A stretch of 64,000 nucleotides of DNA from an uncultured Gemmata sp. (lineage in GTDB: Bacteria; Planctomycetota; Planctomycetia; Gemmatales; Gemmataceae). The position numbers and the translations under genes were made by a program. The DNA is taken from positions 1 to 64,000 of the forward strand of contig CALDUT010000005.1 of NCBI GenBank assembly GCA_937924775.1, written 5' to 3'. This document shows positions 47,533 through 56,512 of the stretch, piece by piece. A model generated the notes under the pieces. That model was not told where the DNA came from. It did no database searches and saw only the letters and a program-made list of their open reading frames with translations. The stretch's first letter is position 1. The number at the start of each line of letters is the position of its first letter.

Positions 47533-47558
47533 TTTATGACCTAACTTTTTATGACCTA
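47533..47558 (+). repeat. Short direct repeat upstream of a kinase gene
   Basis: TTTATGACCTA occurs twice, at 47533-47543 and 47548-47558, a 15-base period, 29 bases before the kinase start. Tandem sites like this can be operator half-sites, but no regulator is identified. The rest of the 259-base gap after trpS shows nothing else. Confidence 0.4.
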
Positions 47559-47586
47559 CCTTTCAGCAAACGGTTGATCGGATGGG

Positions 47587-50367
47587 GTGAACCTTAACTT
47601 TGCGCCCCCCGCCACGCTCGCAGCGAGGGTGCCTACTGTGGCTATCGTCTGTCCTTATTGTGGTCATCGGCTGAGTATTAAATCGCAGCGTCTTGGACAG
47701 TATCGGCCCAAGTGCCCTCACTGTGCCCAACCCTTTCTTCTTATCATCTCGGACGATTCAACGGCCCGCTATCAGGTTCGCGTCCTACCTTCGGACACGC
47801 AGGTTCACGATCCCAAAGTGCCGCTCTCCACGTCACAAGCACAATTTACCCTGTCTGAGGATCGGCCAGTGGCCGCGTCAGCCTTCCCACTATCCAAACC
47901 GCCCGTCCAGTTGGGGGAATCGCACGTTTTTGGGTTGGCTCGAACGAATCTCGAGTTAGCGAACAGTTGGGGTTCGCACGGGCTGCCGCCATCGGGGGGA
48001 GAGTTGTTGGGATCGGGGGAAGAGTCGTTGGCTTCCCGGGGAACTGTACTGGCGCCCGCGAGTATTCGCGGCTATCTCATCGAGCGGGAAATTGGCCGTG
48101 GGGGCATGGGTACGGTATATCTCGCCAAGCAATTGTCGCTCGATCGGCCAGTGGCGTTGAAGGTGATGAGCAAAAAGTGGGCGAGCGATCCGGTGTTCGT
48201 CGCCCGCTTCACGCGCGAAGCCTTTGCCGCGGCGCAGCTGTCACACCCAAACATTGTCCAAATTCACGACATTGGGGAATTCGACGGGGCCCGTTTTTTC
48301 AGCATGGAGTACGTTCGTGGGCAGTCGCTGGCGGAAATCGTGAAAAAACATGGCAAGCTCGATCCGGAAATCGCCGTGGGGTATGTTTTGCAAGCGGCCC
48401 GGGGGCTGAAACACGCCCACGACCGCGGCATGATTCATCGCGATGTCAAGCCCGATAATCTGCTTTTGGATGAACACGGGTTGATCAAAGTGGCGGATTT
48501 AGGCCTCGTCAAAACGCCCACACTCAGCCCCGACGAGGATCAGCTTTCCGGGATTTCTTCCCGCAGGGGGTTGATGTCGCTGCCCCCAGAGATGACCGGG
48601 GCCAAAATCGCCCTGGGAACTCCGGCGTACATGTCGCCCGAACAGTGCCGCGATGCGTCCCGCGTCGATCACCGCGCCGACATTTACTCCTTGGGCTGCA
48701 CGTTGTATGTGCTGGTCACCGGGCGGCCGCCTTTTGACGGAACCACTGCGGTCGAACTGATGTCCAAGCATGCTTACGATCCCCTCGTGCCTCCCGAGCA
48801 GATCGTCAGCCGCGTGCCGAAGGAAGTTTCGGCCATCATTCAGCGGATGATGGCGAAAGACCCCAACGACCGTTACCAAGACATGGGAGAAGTGATTCGC
48901 ACTCTCGAGGGGTGGTTGGGTGTTCATCACACGGGCAAGTGTACCCCCCCCGAGGAACAAATCACCCGTCTGGAGGGATATGTTCATCAGTTCAATCACT
49001 GTATGCCCGTGATTCTCCGCAACCGGTTGATCTCCGGATTCTTTGGTACGATTGCCCTCGCCGCGGTATTGCTTGCTTTTTTTGGGAAGTTGGCGTGGGC
49101 CTTTGGTTTTTTTGGCCTGGCACTCGAAACAACCCTGGCGTACTTCTTTGTCGATGGGATCACCCGGCGTGGTCACCTGTTTACTTGTACGCGACGGTTC
49201 ATCGCAGGCCTGCATTGGGGCGATCTCATCATGATCATCGCCAGTTTCGCGATGTTTTGCTTGCTGTTGGCCGTGCTGAATGTTTTTTGGATGTGGGTGG
49301 GGTTCGGTATTATTGGCGTGGGTCTGGCGTTGGTGTTGCGCTATGCTGTGGATCGCCCCGTTCACGAGCAACGCCGCCGGGTGATCGAGGCCTGTGAGCG
49401 ACAGTTGCGACGCATGCGCTTACAAGGTTGGGATGAAGACGATATTCGCTTGTTTGTGGCCAAGTTCGCCGGGCGGAATTGGGAAGAATTCTTTGAAGTT
49501 CTCTTTGGTTATGATGCCAAGCTCGTCGCCCGGGGCGTTCTGCAACGCGGTGGGGTCGGTGGTGTCCGCGAAAAGCATGCCGCGTGGCGGGAACCACTGA
49601 TTGCCTGGATGGATGCTGCGGAGAAAGCCCGCAAAGAAACCCGGCAACGGAAATTGTTAGCAGAAGTGGAAAAAGCCAAGCTCCTGGCGACGGGGGCCAG
49701 CCGCCACAGGGCCGAGAATCTAGCCCAAGCCGCGGCCGCAGCCATGGTTCGGGCTGCCGATGTCCTCCGCCAGGCCGAAGCAAATCGCGCCGGTGCCAAC
49801 CGCTCGACCGGTCATGCCGGGACCAATGTGCAAGCCGTCTATCAGGCTGCGGAGCATCCCAACGATTTCGTTTTCATCCCGGCGGCCAAACCCGATCCAT
49901 TGGGCCGGTTCATGAACCTGTTTGTCGGTCCACATGTGCGGGCAGTAGCGGCCGCTCTACTCCTGGCCGCGTGTGCCCTGTGGGTTCATCAGAATCGGTT
50001 ATGGCCCGGCACTGAGCTGCAAAACCAAGCGCTGCAAGCACTTGAGACACGCGACGTGGGCCAACTACAGCAACACGCCGCTTGGCACGTCCAGCGACCC
50101 ACGGCCCCCCTGACTCTCCCGGGGGTTCCCGAATCGGCGATAGGGTGGATCGATAGCTTCAACGTCGGTATCGCGGGGTTGCTGTTGTTGGGGTCGCTGT
50201 GTTTTCGGGGCAACCTGATGGGGGTTTTCGCGCTCGTGGGGGCCGCGGTGATTGTGGTCGGGCATCATGGGGGAATTCGCCCCGTCGAACCGCTGCGGGA
50301 CTATCACGTCTCTTTGATTGTAGGCACGGTGCTGACGATGGTCGGGTTCCGCCTGGGGATGCGTTAG
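47587..50367 (+). CDS. Large membrane Ser/Thr protein kinase
   Basis: The protein is 926 residues from GTG 47587, and GTG 47638 is an alternative. A zinc-ribbon-like start has CPYCGHRL and CPHCAQ (residues about 22-47). A linker precedes a Hanks-type kinase (about 160-450) with IGRGGMGTVYLAKQ, VALKVMSKK, MIHRDVKPDN, DLG in place of DFG, a 30-residue insertion before LGTPAYMSPEQC, and RYQDMGEV. Several membrane helices follow (TIALAAVLLAFFGKLAWAFG, IMIIASFAMFCLLLAVLNVF), then an Ala/Arg-rich coiled-coil region. Two or three more helices stand at the C-terminus. Substrates are unknown. Confidence 0.9.
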   Translation: MNLNFAPPATLAARVPTVAIVCPYCGHRLSIKSQRLGQYRPKCPHCAQPFLLIISDDSTARYQVRVLPSDTQVHDPKVPLSTSQAQFTLSEDRPVAASAFPLSKPPVQLGESHVFGLARTNLELANSWGSHGLPPSGGELLGSGEESLASRGTVLAPASIRGYLIEREIGRGGMGTVYLAKQLSLDRPVALKVMSKKWASDPVFVARFTREAFAAAQLSHPNIVQIHDIGEFDGARFFSMEYVRGQSLAEIVKKHGKLDPEIAVGYVLQAARGLKHAHDRGMIHRDVKPDNLLLDEHGLIKVADLGLVKTPTLSPDEDQLSGISSRRGLMSLPPEMTGAKIALGTPAYMSPEQCRDASRVDHRADIYSLGCTLYVLVTGRPPFDGTTAVELMSKHAYDPLVPPEQIVSRVPKEVSAIIQRMMAKDPNDRYQDMGEVIRTLEGWLGVHHTGKCTPPEEQITRLEGYVHQFNHCMPVILRNRLISGFFGTIALAAVLLAFFGKLAWAFGFFGLALETTLAYFFVDGITRRGHLFTCTRRFIAGLHWGDLIMIIASFAMFCLLLAVLNVFWMWVGFGIIGVGLALVLRYAVDRPVHEQRRRVIEACERQLRRMRLQGWDEDDIRLFVAKFAGRNWEEFFEVLFGYDAKLVARGVLQRGGVGGVREKHAAWREPLIAWMDAAEKARKETRQRKLLAEVEKAKLLATGASRHRAENLAQAAAAAMVRAADVLRQAEANRAGANRSTGHAGTNVQAVYQAAEHPNDFVFIPAAKPDPLGRFMNLFVGPHVRAVAAALLLAACALWVHQNRLWPGTELQNQALQALETRDVGQLQQHAAWHVQRPTAPLTLPGVPESAIGWIDSFNVGIAGLLLLGSLCFRGNLMGVFALVGAAVIVVGHHGGIRPVEPLRDYHVSLIVGTVLTMVGFRLGMR

Positions 50368-50511
50368 CGGGGAACAACACCCAGCGAACTTCAGCTTCAC
50401 CAAAACTCAGAATGACGACGTTTCCAAAAGATTCTCTCATCTTTGGAAACAATCACGCACACAGTACCGTGATGCCTGAAACAAACAACCTCACCAACCC
50501 ATGGCAACAGC

Positions 50512-51663
50512 TTACCCAAGGACTCTGGCGGTTGTGCGGCTGAGTTGGTCGAGTTGATACGCTTCGTCCAATAATTCTTTGGCTTGTTCGTGGCGATTTT
50601 CGCGTAACGCCTTGTCTGCCAAGGAGATATATTCAATCAAGCGAGGCGTATAGGGCACGGCTCCACCGGGTGGGGGGGGAGCTGGAACTAATCGTGTGAC
50701 GATCGCGTGAATCAATTCGGCAATATTCTGTCCGGTTTTGGCGGAAAGATCGATCGAGGGGGCCGGCCCTAGAGGCGGTGATGCGGTCAGCAAATCGACT
50801 TTATTCCGAACCCAGATCCATTCACCCACCAGCGGTGGCACCGCGGCGACGGTTTCCAGGTCCGGCTCTAGAGCTTCCGAACTCGTTGCATCGGTTACCC
50901 ATACGATGGCATCGGCATGCTGGAGCCGTTGTCGCGTTTGTTCGATACCAGCAGCTTCCAAACCGCTGGCGTCGCGCAAACCCGCGGTATCGAAGAGTTC
51001 CACCGGCCAACCGTCGAAGGCGGTACGGATGCTGACCGCATCGCGTGTGGTCCCAGGCACTTCCGATACCACCATGCGTTGATACCCGATAAGGGCATTG
51101 ACCAGCGAACTTTTCCCGGCATTGGGCGGTCCCGCAATGACCACTTGCCACGGCTCGACTAAATGTCGGCCCACCCGTTGGCCCCATTCGGCCAGCCGCT
51201 TTAGGGCTGATACCGTCTGTTCAGGGTTCGTTTCGAGGGTGGCACGAATGCGGCGAAGTTCCTCCGCCAAGGCCCCGTGCCATTGATCGAGCAAGATACT
51301 CGCCGTTCGCAGGGTGGGGGCCTGTTGGAGCCGGTAGAGGCAAAGGTTGGGGTCGTCCATCTCCGATGCGAGGGAGGAGTGGGGACATGTGTTCAAAAAT
51401 TGGTCCATGATTCTCTGAACAATGCGGTGGCCACCGTGGCAGTGGATTTCGACCCGGTCGGTCGCGGTCGCGGCCAGGACAACTTCATCTCCGGCTAATG
51501 TTCCCACCCAGAAGCGGTGAATCGTGGGTTGTTCGGGCAACGGTTGACCGTAGGGGTGGAAACATTGCCGGGCCACTTCCCAGGCCCACGGACCCCGGGC
51601 CTCAATCACGGCAATCGCTCCCGTGCCGGGGGGAGTCAGCCGCGTTACCACCACGCCGGTCAT
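50512..51663 (-). CDS. MnmE-like (TrmE-type) GTPase, divergent and truncated
   Basis: The protein is 383 residues from ATG 51663, which overlaps the coaX stop by 4 bases. The longer open frame upstream is a shadow of coaX. The N-terminus resembles the TrmE N-domain (TRLTPPGTGAIAVIEARGP, VEIHCHGGHRIV) but lacks much of the helical part. The GTPase domain is complete: GPPNAGKSSLVNALIG, PGTTRD, DTAGLRDASG, NKVD and SAKTG. It ends without the C-terminal CxGK motif needed by MnmE for tRNA wobble-uridine modification. It may therefore do something else or be a planctomycete-specific variant. Confidence 0.82.
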   Translation of the reverse strand: MTGVVVTRLTPPGTGAIAVIEARGPWAWEVARQCFHPYGQPLPEQPTIHRFWVGTLAGDEVVLAATATDRVEIHCHGGHRIVQRIMDQFLNTCPHSSLASEMDDPNLCLYRLQQAPTLRTASILLDQWHGALAEELRRIRATLETNPEQTVSALKRLAEWGQRVGRHLVEPWQVVIAGPPNAGKSSLVNALIGYQRMVVSEVPGTTRDAVSIRTAFDGWPVELFDTAGLRDASGLEAAGIEQTRQRLQHADAIVWVTDATSSEALEPDLETVAAVPPLVGEWIWVRNKVDLLTASPPLGPAPSIDLSAKTGQNIAELIHAIVTRLVPAPPPPGGAVPYTPRLIEYISLADKALRENRHEQAKELLDEAYQLDQLSRTTARVLG

Positions 51664-52424
51664 GGTAACCCCTCCGCAGCAATGCGGATGCCTTCGAGCG
51701 TGAGGGCGGGAACTCGATGAACCGCGGCGACCTGCGGGGGATGGTACCCGTCGAGAAGCCCAGCGCCGCCACCGGTGAGATACAGCCCCACGGGTGTGGG
51801 ATACACCTCCACCAGTTGCTTCACCAAGTGATCGACCCCGCCCCAAAGTGCGGCATGGATGCCGTGGCGGATGGCGCTGACAGTGGATGGTCCGGGCCAC
51901 GGATCGCGAGGCTGTTCCATCAGGTCGACTAGCGGCAGTTTTGCGGTGAAGGCCTGCAACGCCCGGCCCATGAGTCGCGGCCCGGGAAAAATGGCCCCGC
52001 CCTGAAACATCCCTTGGGCATCCACGAAATTGACCGTGACCGCCGTGCCAACATCGACGGTGATCGCCGCGGTGCCATTCGGGGCCATAGCTCGGGCCGC
52101 AAGACAACCCAGGAGGCGATCCAGGCCGACGGCGTGGGGTTCTGCCACATTCAGCCGGATCGGCAAGAGAGTGTGATGATCGAAAACGAGGAGGCGGTGG
52201 GGCGGCGGAAGCCACGCCAAGAACCGCTGTAAGGCCTGGGGATGAACACTGGCCACCGCCCAGTGCCGCGGCTCGGCCGTAGGCGGGTCCAGTTGTGCGA
52301 ATGCATCGTTCCAGGGAGTGGTTTCGTCCAACGGCAAGCGCAGAATTTTCACAACACGGTGGTGACGACAAATGCCCCATTTCATCCGAGAATTGCCGAT
52401 ATCGACCACCACATCGGGGGTCAC
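51660..52424 (-). CDS. coaX: Type III pantothenate kinase
   Basis: This 254-residue ASKHA-fold protein has the phosphate motif VDIGNSRMKWG, the substrate region VGLDRLLGCLAA, and ITVDVGTAVTVNFVDAQGMF. GGAIFPGPRLMGRALQAFTA and YLTGGGAGLL complete it. It phosphorylates pantothenate, the first step to coenzyme A. It overlaps obg upstream and the MnmE-like gene downstream by 4 bases each, so the three are translationally coupled. Confidence 0.93.
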   Translation of the reverse strand: MTPDVVVDIGNSRMKWGICRHHRVVKILRLPLDETTPWNDAFAQLDPPTAEPRHWAVASVHPQALQRFLAWLPPPHRLLVFDHHTLLPIRLNVAEPHAVGLDRLLGCLAARAMAPNGTAAITVDVGTAVTVNFVDAQGMFQGGAIFPGPRLMGRALQAFTAKLPLVDLMEQPRDPWPGPSTVSAIRHGIHAALWGGVDHLVKQLVEVYPTPVGLYLTGGGAGLLDGYHPPQVAAVHRVPALTLEGIRIAAEGLP

Positions 52425-53539
52425 GACGATTCCTCCAAGGGGGGCGTGATGTGCGCAACCGGCGTGGTTTGGAATTGGCTGGTGCGAATGGCCGGTTGTG
52501 TGGCCAATTCGACCTGTCGAGGCCGCTGGGCGGTGGCCATCTCCTCCTGCTTGATTTCGGTGAGCATCTGCGCCACGTGGCCCACCAGCCGGTGCAAGCC
52601 TTCCCCGGTGACAGCCGAAATCAGGAGGACGTCACGGCCAATCTCGGCGACCAGTCGGTCACGGACTTGTTCCGCCCCGGTCAGTTCGGCTTTGCTAACA
52701 CACACGATCTCGGGTTTCGTATCGAGGGGCACGATATAATCACGCAATTCATTGCGAATGGCGTGGTAGTTATGAACCGGGTCGCTCCCGTCGCTGGGAA
52801 ACGGTTCGACCAAATGGATGAGAACCCGCGTTCGCTCGACATGCCGCAGAAACTCGTGCCCGAGGCCCACTCCTTGGGCCGCACCTTCGATCAGCCCGGG
52901 CAGATCGGCCAAAACAAAGCCGCCGTCGCCGAGAGTGACGATGCCCAGGTTGGGGTGTTTGGTGGTGAATGGGTAGGGGGCGATTTCCGGCGTGGCCCGG
53001 CTTAAGCGAGACAGGAGCGTCGATTTGCCGGCATTGGGGAAGCCGACTAAACCGGCATCGGCAATCACCTTCAGTTCGAGCGTGATCCACCGTTCCTCGC
53101 CCGGTTCGCCCGGCTCGAACTCCCGGGGTGTGCGATTGGTAGCGCTTTTGAAATGCACATTTCCGCGGCCACCTTTTCCACCTTTGGCGACAATCACTTC
53201 GTCCCCAGGTTCGACCAAGTCTTTGAGGAGATGGCCGCGGTCGCGGTCGCGGACGATGGTTCCCGGGGGCACCAGCAGAATGACGTCGTCCGCGTTTTTG
53301 CCCGCGCATTTGGCGCTTTGCCCCGGCTCGCCGTTCTTGGCTTTCCAATGCTTTTTCATTGTTAAACCGGCCAGATTGTCCGCGTTGACATCGACGCGGA
53401 CAATCACCGATCCGCCGTCGCCGCCGTCGCCGCCATCCGGCCCGCCCCGGGGAACGTACTTCTCCCGGCGGAAGGTTGCGGCTCCCCGCCCCCCGTCACC
53501 ACCTTTGACATACAATTCGACGCGATCTACAAACATCAT
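52421..53539 (-). CDS. obg: Obg family GTPase
   Basis: This 372-residue protein has the glycine-rich Obg fold at the N-terminus (DRVELYVKGGDGGRGAATFR, KYVPRGGPDGGDGG). The GTPase domain follows, with GFPNAGKSTLLSRLS, YPFTTKHPNLGIV, DLPGLIEGAAQGVGLGHEFL, and the G4 region IVCVSKAEL, a KAEL form in place of NKxD. The C-terminal extension has about 35 residues. It is a ribosome-associated GTPase involved in 50S assembly and stress response. First gene of the obg-coaX-GTPase operon; starts at 53539 or 53536. Confidence 0.94.
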   Translation of the reverse strand: MMFVDRVELYVKGGDGGRGAATFRREKYVPRGGPDGGDGGDGGSVIVRVDVNADNLAGLTMKKHWKAKNGEPGQSAKCAGKNADDVILLVPPGTIVRDRDRGHLLKDLVEPGDEVIVAKGGKGGRGNVHFKSATNRTPREFEPGEPGEERWITLELKVIADAGLVGFPNAGKSTLLSRLSRATPEIAPYPFTTKHPNLGIVTLGDGGFVLADLPGLIEGAAQGVGLGHEFLRHVERTRVLIHLVEPFPSDGSDPVHNYHAIRNELRDYIVPLDTKPEIVCVSKAELTGAEQVRDRLVAEIGRDVLLISAVTGEGLHRLVGHVAQMLTEIKQEEMATAQRPRQVELATQPAIRTSQFQTTPVAHITPPLEESS

Positions 53540-53616
53540 TGATCTCGCGAACGCTAAACAACGCTAGGGGCAACGACTGTCATCAGTCGCCTGCTTACCC
53601 ATCGACTATTATACAG

Positions 53617-55443
53617 TCACATTCGCTCGATCACCTGGATGCCGAGTAACTCCAGCGATTGTTGAATGGTACGAGCCACCAAATCGACGAGCAACAGACG
53701 GCTTTCGCGGAGTTCTGGGGTTTCAGCTTTCAGGACGGGGCAGTTTTCGAAAAAGACGCTATAGCTTTTGGCCAATTCCCACAAATACACGGTAATCAGG
53801 TGCGGGTAGTATTCCGCCGCAGCATTCTCGACGGCTTCGGGGAAACGCAACAGTTGCAGAGCCAACGCGCGTTCGGCGGGGTGAGCGAGTATCACTGCCG
53901 GTGGCTGGCTGCGGAAGCGACTGGGGTCGATGTGCCCTTCGCGGAAGATCCCGCAGCAGCGGGCATATGCGTATTGCATGTAGGCGGCGGTGTTACCGAC
54001 CGTGGCGGTCATTTTATCGAGATCGAAAACGTAGTCGGTGGTCCGGTTTTGGCAGAGGTCCGCGTATTTGACGGCTCCAACGCCCACGACTTCCGCGATT
54101 GTGCGTTTTTCCGCGTCGGTGGCTTCGTAAACCTTGTGCCCGTGGGCGCGGCGTTCAGTGACCCCAGCTTCATATTTCTGAAGGCTGAGGGCGGCGGCTT
54201 CATCCAGCAGTTCCATCAACTCCAAGGTGCCGCCTTTGCGGGTGGCGAACATTTTGCGGTCGGGCCCGAGCATCGAGCCGAAGTGAATGTGCTGAAAGTC
54301 GATGTCAGTATAACCCCAGCGCCGGGCCTGGGCGAAAAGGGTCTTGAAGTGCAGGGCTTGGGGCGCACCGACGACATAGAGGATGGCCTGCGGGCGAAAC
54401 TGCTCGGCCCGATACTGGATCGTGGCCAAATCGCTGGTCATGTAGGTGAAAGCCCCGTCGCGTTTGCGAATGATCGCCGGCGGATCTTCCTTCTTCTGCT
54501 CTTCCGGAGTTTGGGGGATGATCCCCTTAGCGTTGGGGATCACAATGGCCCCTTGGCTTTCGAAAGCGATTTTTTGGGCGAGCATTTCTTCGACCACTCC
54601 CGGTAGCATCGGGTGGTAGAAGCTTTCTCCGAGTTGGTAGTTGAACGGCAAGATGCCCAGCCGCTCATAAATGGGGCGGAGCATTTCCATACACGCGGGC
54701 ATGAACGACTTCCACAGCGTCACATTTTCTGGATCGCCTGCGTGGAGTTTGGCGGTTTCCTCGCGGCAGGCAGCCATGATGGGGTTGTCGGTGGCTGCGT
54801 CTTCCTCTTCGCCTTCGGCCAACTGGGCCAAATGGCGGACATGGACGTAGAGCCGCAACAATTCCCGTACTGGGTCGGCCTGGAAGGCGGCATCGTCGCG
54901 GAAATGCTTGTAGCCATAAAGCAAAATGCCGAATTGCGTGCCCCAATCGCCGAGGTGATTGTCGGTAATGACCGTGTGGCCCAAAAAGCGGAGAATCCGT
55001 GTGATGGCATCGCCAATAATGGTACTGCGGAGATGGCCCACATGGAGGGGTTTGGCGACGTTGGGGGAGCTGTAGTCGATGACGAAGGTTTTGGGGTGCG
55101 CCACCAGGGCCACCCCGAGCTGGGGGTCGGTCGCGATCTGACGCAGGGTTTGCGCCAGAAATTCGGGTTTGAAGCGGAGGTTGATGAAGCCCGGTCCGGC
55201 GATGGTGGGAGTTTCGAGCCTGTCGTTAACCGGTAGAGAGGCTACAAGTTGCTGAGCGACCTGGGACGGCTTGAGACCAACCACTTTGCTAAGGGCCATC
55301 GCACAATTGGCCTGGTAGTCGCCATGTTCAGGGTTCGTGGTGGGTTTGATAGCCGCTAAATAGTCGGGCACCTGGGCTGGATCGGGGACAATCGCGGTCA
55401 GTGCCGGTCGAAACAGGGAGCGGATTTCCGTCAGGAGGTTCAT
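53617..55443 (-). CDS. argS: Arginyl-tRNA synthetase
   Basis: This 608-residue class I synthetase has the N-terminal Add-1-like domain (EHGDYQANCAMALSKVVGLK), and its HIGH motif is PNVAKPLHVGHLRSTIIGDA. It also shows DWGTQFGILLYGYKHF, YMTSDLATIQYRAEQFRPQA, MFATRKGGTLELMELLDEA and the C-terminal DALR domain (YMQYAYARCCGIFREG, YLWELAKSYSVFFENCPV). It charges tRNA-Arg. Standard length. ATG 55443 is the only good start. Confidence 0.96.
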   Translation of the reverse strand: MNLLTEIRSLFRPALTAIVPDPAQVPDYLAAIKPTTNPEHGDYQANCAMALSKVVGLKPSQVAQQLVASLPVNDRLETPTIAGPGFINLRFKPEFLAQTLRQIATDPQLGVALVAHPKTFVIDYSSPNVAKPLHVGHLRSTIIGDAITRILRFLGHTVITDNHLGDWGTQFGILLYGYKHFRDDAAFQADPVRELLRLYVHVRHLAQLAEGEEEDAATDNPIMAACREETAKLHAGDPENVTLWKSFMPACMEMLRPIYERLGILPFNYQLGESFYHPMLPGVVEEMLAQKIAFESQGAIVIPNAKGIIPQTPEEQKKEDPPAIIRKRDGAFTYMTSDLATIQYRAEQFRPQAILYVVGAPQALHFKTLFAQARRWGYTDIDFQHIHFGSMLGPDRKMFATRKGGTLELMELLDEAAALSLQKYEAGVTERRAHGHKVYEATDAEKRTIAEVVGVGAVKYADLCQNRTTDYVFDLDKMTATVGNTAAYMQYAYARCCGIFREGHIDPSRFRSQPPAVILAHPAERALALQLLRFPEAVENAAAEYYPHLITVYLWELAKSYSVFFENCPVLKAETPELRESRLLLVDLVARTIQQSLELLGIQVIERM

Positions 55444-55632
55444 AGAGCGTTACTCGGTCGTCGCGGGACAATGCCGCTGTTCATCATCACCGGATTGATT
55501 GTATGGCTTTGGGAACCCTCCCGGGGGAGTTTGTGAGCTACTAGGCCAACGAGTCCTGAGATTGATTTCATCGCAAAGTGGGAATTTTCTGAAGGTGATG
55601 TATTCTGGGAGGAGGAACTGAAAAGCGATAAT

Positions 55633-55671
55633 CGGCCACAGCCACCGCCGGATGGAGCGGTGGCTTGGCCG
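55633..55671 (-). terminator. Strong hairpin downstream of rsfS
   Basis: CGGCCA-c-AGCCACCGC pairs with GCGGTGGCT-TGGCCG, a 15-base-pair stem with one bulge and an 8-base loop. On the minus strand it lies about 50 bases after the rsfS stop, with CTTTTCAG a few bases further on. I read it as the terminator of the rsfS transcript, although the T run is weak. The rest of the 274-base gap shows nothing else. Confidence 0.5.
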
Positions 55672-55717
55672 ACGGCATCGTTTGAGGAATAAAACTCCCT
55701 AGTTGGCAGCGGGAGTG

Positions 55718-56131
55718 CTATTCGTCATCATGTTCCCAGTCCACCCGTTGGGCATCCGCCCAAAGCTCTTCGAGTTTATAGTATTCCCGGGTGTCCGGGT
55801 CGAACACGTGAACCAAAATGTCCCCATAATCTTGCACGATCCACTTACTCGCCTCATAACCTTCAATGCTCAAGCGAAAGTCGCCTTCGGCCCGTAGAGC
55901 GGCATCGGTTTCTTCCGCGAGCGTGTGGATTTGGCGTCGGCTGGTGCCGGTGGCGAGAATGAAGTAGTCGAACAAGGGAGTACACGACCGCATGTCGAGT
56001 ACGAGGATGTCGCGGCCCTTGTTTTCCGCAGCGACACGAGCGGCAAGGCACGCTCGGTAGCGAGCGCTACGAAGAGGGGCCGGGGAAGAGATGGGCACCG
56101 TGTTCACCGTGTTCAGCATAGCGGTGTTCAA
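55718..56131 (-). CDS. rsfS: Ribosome silencing factor RsfS
   Basis: This 137-residue RsfS/DUF143 protein has NKGRDILVLDMRSCTPLFDY, FILATGTSRRQIHTLAEET, EGYEASKWIVQDYGDILVHV and FDPDTREYYKLEELWADA. It binds ribosomal protein uL14 and blocks subunit joining under starvation. The first 25 residues are non-conserved. A later start at ATG 56116 is possible. Confidence 0.92.
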   Translation of the reverse strand: MNTAMLNTVNTVPISSPAPLRSARYRACLAARVAAENKGRDILVLDMRSCTPLFDYFILATGTSRRQIHTLAEETDAALRAEGDFRLSIEGYEASKWIVQDYGDILVHVFDPDTREYYKLEELWADAQRVDWEHDDE

Positions 56132-56512
56132 GTCGCCTCCTTCAGGGCATGGAGATGGCCTCCGGAGGCGGTGGATACCGCGGAACAGGTGTGTAGGTCA
56201 CCAGTATCGTGGGTGTGCCTCCGTGGTCGCCGCGCGACCAAGCCATGCCGACCGATTGTAGTACGGAACGTCCGTACCTTCTACTCTTATCATCCGCGGA
56301 ATTTTGGATTCCGTCAAGAAATATAGCCGCGATTTCAAGAATTTCGTATGATTTCCAGATGTTCCACTCGCTGCAGACGTCAAGCGAGGTGAACGTGGGG
56401 CGAACTTTTCCATGACGACCGTTCGCCGACCCATCCGGTGGTTGGGGATAGCGTTGATGCCCAAACGGGGTTCTTTGTCGTATGCTGTTCTCATCCCCGA
56501 GTCGTAATCCTG

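Noticed and set aside
51664-52458. N-terminal extension of the MnmE-like frame to 648 residues
   Set aside because: The extra residues are an out-of-frame reading of coaX, are Arg/Gly/Pro-rich, and the true TrmE start is at 51663.
53659-54606. 315-residue plus-strand frame
   Set aside because: It is antisense to argS, which is complete.
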